Assembly (NCBI GenBank): GCA_031273145.1
Contig: JAISSL010000045.1
Span: forward strand, 1-12,184
Source of the DNA: Zoogloeaceae bacterium
GTDB lineage: Bacteria; Pseudomonadota; Gammaproteobacteria; Burkholderiales; Rhodocyclaceae
Direction of reading: 5' to 3'
Length of the DNA stretch: 12,184 bases
Shown: in pieces, positions 7,619 through 12,184 of the stretch
Layout: every line of letters begins with the position of its first letter
Position numbering within the stretch: position 1 is the stretch's first letter
Program-made: the position numbers and the translations under genes
The notes under the pieces: generated by a model
Told to the model about the DNA's origin: nothing
The model's database searches: none
The model's input: the letters and a program-made list of their open reading frames with translations, nothing else

Positions 7619-8196
7619 GGGATGTCCACCGGAGTTTTTATGAGGGATACGGGCACTTTCCGGGCGGGGCGGGGCCATTCCCAGTTTTCCGGCGTTTGCG
7701 GGATGGCCTTCATTTCGATGCAATCCACCGGGCAGGGCGGCAGGCAGAGTTCGCAGCCGGTACAAAACGGTGCAATGACCGTGTGCATCTGCTTGGCCGC
7801 GCCCAGAATGGCATCCACCGGGCACGCCTGAATGCAGAGGGTGCAGCCGATGCAGTTTGCTTCATCAATGAGGGCAACGCCTGCCTTGCTTTCTTTCTGG
7901 CATTCTGCGGACAAGGGCGTGTATTCGCGTCCAAGCAGGTCGGCTAATCGGCGCGCGCCTTCATCGCCGCCGGGCGGGCAGAGATTGATTGCCGCATCAT
8001 CCTTGGCAATGGCTTCGGCATAGGGCTTGCAGCCGGGATAGCCGCATTGTCCGCATTGGGTTTGCGGCAGCAGGGCATTGATTTTTTCCACCATCGGGTC
8101 GCCTTCCACCTTGAAGCGGGTGGCGACGTAGCCGATAGCCGCGCCCAGAATCAGCGCGCCCAATGCCATGACAAGAACGGCGGGCAGAATTTCCAT
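7612..8196 (-). CDS. rnfB: Rnf electron transport complex ferredoxin subunit RnfB
   Basis: 194 residues, typical of the short proteobacterial RnfB/RsxB. An N-terminal helix (about 5-25) anchors it. A 4Fe-4S domain follows with Cys48-x2-Cys51-x4-Cys56 and Cys73. Then come two ferredoxin-type clusters, [12 protein letters not shown] (Cys115/118/121/125) and [12 protein letters not shown] (Cys145/148/151/155). Role: exchanging electrons with soluble ferredoxin or its equivalent and passing them into the membrane. The ATG directly abuts the rnfA TAG stop, with no gap, and the 3' end overlaps rnfC, consistent with coupled translation. Confidence 0.96.
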   Translation of the reverse strand: MEILPAVLVMALGALILGAAIGYVATRFKVEGDPMVEKINALLPQTQCGQCGYPGCKPYAEAIAKDDAAINLCPPGGDEGARRLADLLGREYTPLSAECQKESKAGVALIDEANCIGCTLCIQACPVDAILGAAKQMHTVIAPFCTGCELCLPPCPVDCIEMKAIPQTPENWEWPRPARKVPVSLIKTPVDIPC

Positions 8197-8775
8197 CTAG
8201 CGATTCAACCCCGCAAAACCCATGAAAGCCAGACTCATCAGGCCGGCGGTAATCATGGTAATGGCGGAACCCTTGAAGGGACGCGGAACATCGGCGGCTT
8301 CGACCCGTTCGCGGATGCCCGCAAACAACAGAAGTACCAGCGAAAAACCAAGGGCGCTGCCCAGGCCGAAGAGCAGGGATTCCACAAAATCGTAATGGTG
8401 CGAAATGTTGATGAGCGGCACACCCAGCACGGCGCAGTTGGTGGTAATGAGGGGAAGATAAATCCCAAGCGTCTGTTGCAGGACGGGCGAAGTCCGGGCG
8501 ATGACCATTTCGGTCAGTTGCACGACAGCGGCAATAGTCACGATGAAAGCCAGGGTACACAGATATTCGAGGCCGAAGGGGATCAGCAGATAATGCTCGA
8601 TGATGAAACAGGCGCCCGTCGCCAGGGTGAGGACAAACGTGGTGGCAACGCTCATCCCGAAGGCGGTTTCCAGCTTTTTGGAAACGCCCATGAAGGGGCA
8701 GAGGCCGAGAATCTGCACCAGAACGACGTTATTGACCAGAACCGCGCCGATAATCAGAAAAAGATAGGCAGTCAT
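8197..8775 (-). CDS. rnfA: Rnf electron transport complex subunit RnfA
   Basis: 192 residues starting [19 protein letters not shown], the usual RnfA/RsxA length; the longer open frame upstream is discarded because it lies inside pyrD. Six hydrophobic helices are visible. [13 protein letters not shown] carries Cys26 and [11 protein letters not shown] carries Cys114, the family positions for the RnfA half of the intramembrane [2Fe-2S] site shared with RnfE. The paralogous RnfE in this window has the matching Cys28 and Cys111. The ATG overlaps the pyrD stop in an ATGA, so rnfA is probably translationally coupled to pyrD. Confidence 0.96.
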   Translation of the reverse strand: MTAYLFLIIGAVLVNNVVLVQILGLCPFMGVSKKLETAFGMSVATTFVLTLATGACFIIEHYLLIPFGLEYLCTLAFIVTIAAVVQLTEMVIARTSPVLQQTLGIYLPLITTNCAVLGVPLINISHHYDFVESLLFGLGSALGFSLVLLLFAGIRERVEAADVPRPFKGSAITMITAGLMSLAFMGFAGLNR

Positions 8776-9812
8776 GTGGATTTTTTGCTTTCCGCGAGCG
8801 CCAGCGCGACTTCCCGCACGAGCGGGGGGCCACGGTAGATAAGGCCGGTGTAGAGCTGCACGAGCTTTGCTCCGGCGGCGATTTTGGCGCGGGCATCTTC
8901 CCCGCCTGAAATTCCGCCCGCGCCAATCAGGGGAATTTCCCCTTGCAGGCAATGAGCGAATTTACCCAAAGTTGCCGTAGCAAGGCGAAAGAGCGGCGTG
9001 CCGGAGAGTCCGCCGGTCTCATTCCCATGCGGCAGATGCTCCACTCCGGCGCGGGAGAGGGTGGTATTGGTGGCAATGAGCGCATCCATCCGATGTTTTT
9101 TAAGGGCATTGGCAATGCCCGCTATTTCGGCATCATCCAGATCGGGCGCGATTTTGAGCGCCAGCGGCACATAGCGCCCATGCTGGTCGGCAAGGCGCTT
9201 CTGCGCCGCTTTGAGGTGAGCCAGCAGACTATCCAGCGCCTCGTCCTTTTGCAGGGTACGCAAGTCTTTGGTATTCGGGCTGGAAATGTTGATGGCGACG
9301 TAACCCGCGTGCGGGTAGACCTTTTCCAGACAGAAGAGATAATCGTCGGTTGCCTTTTCCAGCGGCGTATCGGCATTTTTCCCGATGTTGATGCCGAGAA
9401 TGCCGCCGTTTTTGGGAAAGCGGGCGTCCCTGACGCGATTCAAGAGGGCATCCACCCCGTGATTGTTGAATCCCATCCGGTTGATGATGGCGCGCGCTCT
9501 TGGCAGACGGAACAGGCGCGGCCTGGGATTGCCCGCCTGCGGGCGCGGCGTGACCGTGCCGATTTCGATGTGCCCGAAGCCGAAAGCGGCAAGCGCGTCA
9601 ATGTGTTCGCCGTTCTTGTCCAGGCCGGCGGCAAGCCCCACCCGGTTGGGGAAGGTCAAGCCCATGACCTCAACCGGACTGGCGACGGGCGGCGGCAGAA
9701 CGCGGGCGAGCAGGCCACTCGCTTTCAGCAGCGAAAGGCCGCTCAAGCTGGCAAGGTGCGCGCACTCGGCAGGCAGGGCAAACAGGGCGGGACGACAGAT
9801 TGAATACAACAT
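8772..9812 (-). CDS. pyrD: Dihydroorotate dehydrogenase, quinone-type (class 2)
   Basis: 346 residues from the ATG at 9812 ([16 protein letters not shown]), which aligns with the N-terminal membrane-associating helices of class 2 enzymes; an ATG three codons earlier (9821) is also possible and neither has a strong ribosome binding site. Numbering from 9821, motifs are [17 protein letters not shown] (61-77), [21 protein letters not shown] (82-102), [10 protein letters not shown] (113-122), NISSPNT (178-184) with Ser181 as the expected catalytic base, ATNTT (250-254), GGLSG and [11 protein letters not shown] (300-310), and [10 protein letters not shown]. The catalytic serine, where class 1 enzymes have Cys, and the N-terminal extension mark the ubiquinone-linked membrane type. 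It oxidises dihydroorotate to orotate in pyrimidine synthesis. It is the first gene of the operon, overlapping rnfA by 4 bases. Confidence 0.95.
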   Translation of the reverse strand: MLYSICRPALFALPAECAHLASLSGLSLLKASGLLARVLPPPVASPVEVMGLTFPNRVGLAAGLDKNGEHIDALAAFGFGHIEIGTVTPRPQAGNPRPRLFRLPRARAIINRMGFNNHGVDALLNRVRDARFPKNGGILGINIGKNADTPLEKATDDYLFCLEKVYPHAGYVAINISSPNTKDLRTLQKDEALDSLLAHLKAAQKRLADQHGRYVPLALKIAPDLDDAEIAGIANALKKHRMDALIATNTTLSRAGVEHLPHGNETGGLSGTPLFRLATATLGKFAHCLQGEIPLIGAGGISGGEDARAKIAAGAKLVQLYTGLIYRGPPLVREVALALAESKKST

Positions 9813-9830
9813 GGGCGGCATTTTACCAGT

Positions 9831-9978
9831 GTCTTGCGGGTCTTGCAGACGGTAATTGTCTGCGGGCGACAGGTCTTGCAGACGGCATCCGCCGCCCCTG
9901 CGGACAGTTATAACTCAACGGGCTTTGCAGAGGGAGATGGTTTTCAATTGCCTTCTCCAAGACTGCCGCCCGCAAGAC
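9831..9978. repeat. Spacer cluster of 14-bp semi-palindromic motifs upstream of pyrD
   Basis: Copies include GTCTTGCAGACGGT at 9840-9853, GTCTTGCAGACGGC at 9873-9886 and inverted GCCGCCCGCAAGAC at 9965-9978. Weaker copies are at 9831-9839, 9858-9870 and about 9894-9906. The pair 9873-9886/9965-9978 (12 of 14 matching) bounds a 106-bp unit containing the perfect palindrome AGTTATAACT (9906-9915) and a 43-bp segment (9937-9979) that aligns with 3157-3202. The cluster sits in the gap between pyrD and the divergent Sel1 gene, so it may include promoter or transcript-end functions, but I cannot assign one. Confidence 0.6.
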
Positions 9979-10017
9979 CACTCGTCATTCCCGCTTTCAG
10001 TGGCAGGTGAATGTGAA

Positions 10018-10023
10018 TAAAAT
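10018..10023 (+). promoter_or_regulatory. Candidate -10 box for the Sel1-repeat gene
   Basis: TAAAAT stands 32 bases before the start codon at 10056. The sequence 17 bases upstream is a poor -35 (TTTCAG), so this is a weak pattern match. Confidence 0.25.
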
Positions 10024-10055
10024 ACGGGCTTTTTCAGGCGCATCAGGAGAAAAAT

Positions 10056-11087
10056 ATGTTTTCATCAGGAATACGCTGGTGGGTAGTTACTGTTTTTGCA
10101 GTTCTGTCAGGGATGTTGGCGGGGTGTTCGGACGAGCCGCAAAATGGGGTTGATTATTCAGGCTTTTTTGAAGCGTCCAAGGCCAAGGCGGAACAGGGAG
10201 ATGCAGAAGGCCAGTTTAACCTTGGTATGTTGTATTACGAAGGGAACGGCGCAGCGCGAAATCATGTCGAGGCCGTAAAATGGTGGCGCAAGGCAGCGGA
10301 ACAGGGACATGTGGAGGCTCAGTTTTATCTTGGTCTAAGTTACGACAATGGGGAAGGGGTGAAACAGAACGATGTCGAGGCCATGAAGTGGTACAGACTA
10401 GCGGCGGAACAGGGAGACGCGACTGCCATGCGTAATATTGGCTCGATGTATTCCGATGGTCGCGGCGTTGCCCAGAGTGATGCCGAAGCCGACAAGTGGT
10501 ATCGAAAGGCGGCAGAACTGGGGGATCCCATTGCCCAAACGATTCTCGAAGGAGGCATGAAAGTGGAAGATGAGATTGATGTCAAAGCGGTCAAAAAAGC
10601 GGCGAAACAGGGCGATGCGGATGCCCAGTTCAAACTTGGCGAAATGTATAACTATGGTAGGTACGTAACCCAAAATGATGCCGAAGCCGTGAAATGGTAC
10701 ACACAAGCCGCGAAACAGGGACATCAGAAAGCCCAATATGAGCTTGGCGTGATGTATCACCTGGGTGATGGCGTAGCCCAGAGTGAGGTTGAAGCCGCGA
10801 AATGGTACGCGCAAGCTGCGGAACAGGGGTATGAGGAAGCTCAGGCGCATCTTGCCGAGATGTACGAAAACGGCGAGGGAGTCGCCAGGAATGAAGCCGA
10901 AGCCGTAAAGTGGTATCGAAAGGCAGCGGAACAGGGACATGAGATCGCTCAACGCCGCCTTGCCGATATGTACGCGGAAGGCCGGGGCGTAGCCAAAAAT
11001 AAGGCCGAGGCAATAAAGTGGTACAGACTAGCGGCAGAACAGGGGGACGAAGGCGCGCGATATGAGCTTGAAGCCCTGAAAGACTAG
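10056..11087 (+). CDS. Sel1-repeat lipoprotein
   Basis: 343 residues. A ribosome binding site AGGAG (10045-10049) stands 6 bases before ATG 10056. The signal peptide (1-23) ends in the lipobox Leu21-Ala22-Gly23-Cys24. From residue 48 the protein is a solenoid of 36-residue Sel1-like (TPR-related) repeats of the form G-D/H-xx-A-Q-xx-LG-xMY-xxG-x-GV-x-x-AEA-xKWYRxAAEQ. Full units lie at 48-83, 84-119, 120-155, 186-221, 222-257, 258-293 and 294-329. A degenerate 30-residue unit at 156-185 has lost the MY...GxGV portion. Such proteins are usually scaffolds for protein-protein contacts, here probably in the periplasm or at the outer membrane; the partner is unknown. The gene stands alone, between the divergent pyrD-rnf operon and a terminator. 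Confidence 0.9.
   Translation: MFSSGIRWWVVTVFAVLSGMLAGCSDEPQNGVDYSGFFEASKAKAEQGDAEGQFNLGMLYYEGNGAARNHVEAVKWWRKAAEQGHVEAQFYLGLSYDNGEGVKQNDVEAMKWYRLAAEQGDATAMRNIGSMYSDGRGVAQSDAEADKWYRKAAELGDPIAQTILEGGMKVEDEIDVKAVKKAAKQGDADAQFKLGEMYNYGRYVTQNDAEAVKWYTQAAKQGHQKAQYELGVMYHLGDGVAQSEVEAAKWYAQAAEQGYEEAQAHLAEMYENGEGVARNEAEAVKWYRKAAEQGHEIAQRRLADMYAEGRGVAKNKAEAIKWYRLAAEQGDEGARYELEALKD
10152..11084 (+). repeat. 108-bp coding repeats of the Sel1 gene
   Basis: Seven full 36-codon units and one degenerate 30-codon unit. Distant units share long exact stretches: AAGTGGTACAGACTAGCGGC at 10386-10405 and 11016-11035; AAGTGGTATCGAAAGGC at 10494-10510 and 10908-10924; and a 22-base identity between 10290-10311 and 10920-10941. 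Non-adjacent units are thus more alike at DNA level in places than neighbours are, a sign of duplication or gene conversion within the array. Confidence 0.8.
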
Positions 11088-11111
11088 ATTTTTCCGCAGC
11101 GTTCATAGACG

Positions 11112-11148
11112 ATACGGGAGCAAACAACATCCGCTCCCGTATTTTTTT
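11112..11148 (+). terminator. Strong intrinsic terminator after the Sel1-repeat gene
   Basis: ATACGGGAGC at 11112-11121 pairs perfectly with GCTCCCGTAT at 11133-11142 around an 11-base loop. A run of seven Ts (11142-11148) follows at once. It lies 25 bases after the stop codon at 11087. Confidence 0.92.
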
Positions 11149-11295
11149 GCCAAGGGTTTTTTGCCCAAGGGCAGTGTGAAAAACCGGGCACTCAGTGCGC
11201 CATTCGCCGTTCTGGGTGATGGGAATGACGGCGTGGCGCTGTTCTCATCATTTTTGATTGCGATAAGGGATTGACCCTGCTGGGGGAGAAGTGTT

Positions 11296-11324
11296 TTGCA
11301 AATGGCAATTTTCTGAGAGATAAT
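11296..11324 (+). promoter_or_regulatory. Candidate sigma-70 promoter for the CDP-alcohol phosphatidyltransferase operon
   Basis: TTGCAA (11296-11301) and GATAAT (11319-11324) stand 17 bases apart, close to the -35/-10 consensus. Transcription would start around 11331, leaving a leader of only about 20 bases before ATG 11353, most of it taken up by the repeat motif at 11339-11352. The rest of the 11149-11295 spacer shows nothing I can name. Confidence 0.5.
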
Positions 11325-11338
11325 ATGTCTTTCAAATT

Positions 11339-11352
11339 GCCGTCTGCGAGAC
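11339..11352. repeat. Single copy of the 14-bp motif abutting a start codon
   Basis: GCCGTCTGCGAGAC differs at one base from the inverse of 9873-9886. The flanking bases 11329-11352 also resemble 9941-9963 (TTTCAA-TTGCC-TCT-C-AGAC), so it is likely a third, shortened member of the same repeat family. It ends exactly where the ATG at 11353 begins, in the place of a normal Shine-Dalgarno. Confidence 0.5.
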
Positions 11353-11982
11353 ATGATTACCATCTATCAGTTAAAACCAGCTTTTCAGGGCTTGTTGCGG
11401 CCGTTGGTGCGGCGGCTTGCGGGGGCGGGGGTGACGGCCAATGCGGTGACGCTTCTGGCGATGGCCATCTCGCTCTTTGTTGGGGGATGGCTCTGCGTCG
11501 TGGGGTTGGAGTGTCCCGTCTGGTATCTGCTCGTGCCGCTCTGGATGTTTTTGCGAATGGCCTTGAACGCCGTCGACGGGATGCTGGCGCGGGAGTTCGG
11601 CCAAAAAACGCCGCTCGGCGCTTACTTAAACGAGTTGTCGGACGTGGTTTCGGATGCCGCGCTGTATCTGCCGTTTGTGTGGGTTTTCCCGTTTGGCTGG
11701 CAGTCCATCTGCCTCGTCATTGGTCTTTCTGTGGTTTCGGAAATGGCGGGGGCGCTGGGGCCGATGGTCGGCGCGCCGCGCCAGTACGATGGCCCGATGG
11801 GCAAGAGCGACCGCGCTTTTCTGTTCGGCGTTTTGGGACTCTGGGCGGGATTGGCCGATGGTCGGCTGCCAGATTGGGTTTTCTGGATTATGGTTGCCGT
11901 CGTGCCACTTTTGATTCTTCTCAACACTGTCAACCGAATCCGTAGCGGCTTGACCGCCATTTCAACAAGGAGCAGTCCATGA
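11353..11982 (+). CDS. CDP-alcohol phosphatidyltransferase family membrane protein
   Basis: 209 residues with about five to six hydrophobic helices (for example 31-51, 56-71, 102-124, 155-167, 176-191). The family signature D-x2-DG-x2-AR-x8-G-x3-D-x3-D appears as NAVDGMLAR (72-80) ... G89-AYL-N93-ELS-D97-VVSD101. Thus Asp75, Gly76, Ala79, Arg80, Gly89 and Asp97 are kept, while the first and third metal-ligand Asp are Asn72 and Asn93. Family members join a CDP-activated lipid to an alcohol such as glycerol phosphate, serine or inositol in the inner membrane; the alcohol here cannot be told. The gene overlaps the next by 4 bases (ATGA at 11979-11982). From memory, this subfamily (LNEL-x-DVVSDAALYLPF) occurs beside alpha/beta-hydrolase genes in lipid-related clusters, as here. 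There is no clear ribosome binding site before ATG 11353. Confidence 0.88.
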   Translation: MITIYQLKPAFQGLLRPLVRRLAGAGVTANAVTLLAMAISLFVGGWLCVVGLECPVWYLLVPLWMFLRMALNAVDGMLAREFGQKTPLGAYLNELSDVVSDAALYLPFVWVFPFGWQSICLVIGLSVVSEMAGALGPMVGAPRQYDGPMGKSDRAFLFGVLGLWAGLADGRLPDWVFWIMVAVVPLLILLNTVNRIRSGLTAISTRSSP

Positions 11983-12184
11983 CACGCATTGCGGAAAACC
12001 TTCACTTCGCCACCCACGATGGCGTTTCCCTCTTTTATCGCCGCTGGCCTGCCACGGCGGCAATTCGGCGCGGGGCGGTCGTGCTGTTTCATCGCGGCCA
12101 CGAGCATGGCGGACGCATGGCGCATCTGGTCGACGAGATGAATCTGCCCGACTTCGATTTTTACGCCTGGGATGCGCGCGGTCA
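11979..12184 (+). CDS. Alpha/beta-hydrolase (serine aminopeptidase S33/lysophospholipase-like), N-terminal part, cut by window end
   Basis: The first 68 codons from ATG 11979 are preceded by AAGGAG (11966-11971) at 7 bases. The translation includes FATHDGVSLFYRRWPA, VVLFHRGHEHGGRMAHLVDEM and FDFYAWDARGH. These match the N-terminal strands and the oxyanion-hole H-x-G region of the S33/lysophospholipase group. The nucleophile elbow lies beyond the window. From memory, proteins with this N-terminus beside such a phosphatidyltransferase are sometimes fused to a C-terminal methyltransferase; that cannot be checked here. The start codon lies inside the stop overlap of the preceding gene, so the two are probably translated together, perhaps in lipid modification. 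Confidence 0.85.
   Translation, partial: MTRIAENLHFATHDGVSLFYRRWPATAAIRRGAVVLFHRGHEHGGRMAHLVDEMNLPDFDFYAWDARG

Noticed and set aside
7619..7825. N-terminal extension of rnfC by 69 codons
   Set aside because: It lies inside rnfB, and the family N-terminus (FPGGIH near residue 11) fits the start at 7618.
8047..9803. + strand open frames opposite rnfA/rnfB and pyrD (263 and 286 codons)
   Set aside because: They are antisense shadows of genes with unmistakable motifs and have no motifs of their own.
3142..9978. CRISPR array from the recurring 14-bp motif
   Set aside because: Spacing is irregular, copies are in both orientations and degenerate, and there are no uniform spacers or cas genes.
9831..9978. 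True Neisseria-type DNA uptake sequences
   Set aside because: Copies share GCCGTCTG but continue CAAGAC or CGAGAC instead of AA, and none is an exact GCCGTCTGAA; kept only as a loose comparison.
10398..11130. - strand open frames opposite the Sel1 gene
   Set aside because: They are periodic only because the Sel1 coding repeats are periodic at 108 bases; the translations are not a known family.

Overview
The window looks like chromosomal DNA from a Gram-negative proteobacterium, most likely a betaproteobacterium. The reasons are two lipoproteins with lipoboxes, a quinone-type (class 2) dihydroorotate dehydrogenase, a complete Rnf operon of proteobacterial type, and an RDD domain with a 'MLYE' first helix. 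This placement is inferred from remembered protein families, not from a search. The Rnf/pyrD block looks GC-rich. The two unknown genes at 710-3104 and the Sel1-repeat gene look visibly less so (judged by eye, not computed).

Left part (1-3202). The window opens on the last 38 codons of an IscA-type Fe-S cluster assembly protein. A small GNRA-loop hairpin overlaps its stop codon. Next is a short remnant of a XerD-like tyrosine recombinase, then about 400 bases with no convincing gene. An unknown lipoprotein (710-1474) and an unknown five-helix membrane protein (1539-3104) follow on the + strand, ending at a hairpin-plus-T-run terminator.

Central part (3203-9812, - strand). This is one tightly packed operon read right to left: pyrD, rnfA, rnfB, rnfC, rnfD, rnfG, rnfE. 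All junctions overlap by 4-7 bases except rnfA/rnfB, which abut. RnfA-E and RnfG form the membrane complex that exchanges electrons between NADH and ferredoxin, coupled to ion movement. The last gene is unusual: RnfE continues in frame into a C-terminal RDD membrane domain. PyrD is a quinone-linked flavoenzyme translationally coupled to rnfA, so pyrimidine synthesis and Rnf share one transcript.

Right part (9813-12184, + strand). A spacer full of short repeats separates the operon from a divergent Sel1-repeat lipoprotein gene that ends at a strong intrinsic terminator. A second + strand operon then starts with a CDP-alcohol phosphatidyltransferase-like membrane protein that has Asn at two of the four usual metal-binding Asp positions. 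It overlaps by 4 bases an alpha/beta-hydrolase gene that runs off the window.

The most notable non-coding signal is a semi-palindromic 14-bp motif, roughly GCYGTCYGCRAGAC. It occurs three times at 3142-3201, at least four to five times at 9831-9978, and once directly against the start codon at 11353. Two of these clusters are bounded by inverted copies and share a longer homologous core, which suggests a dispersed intergenic repeat family.
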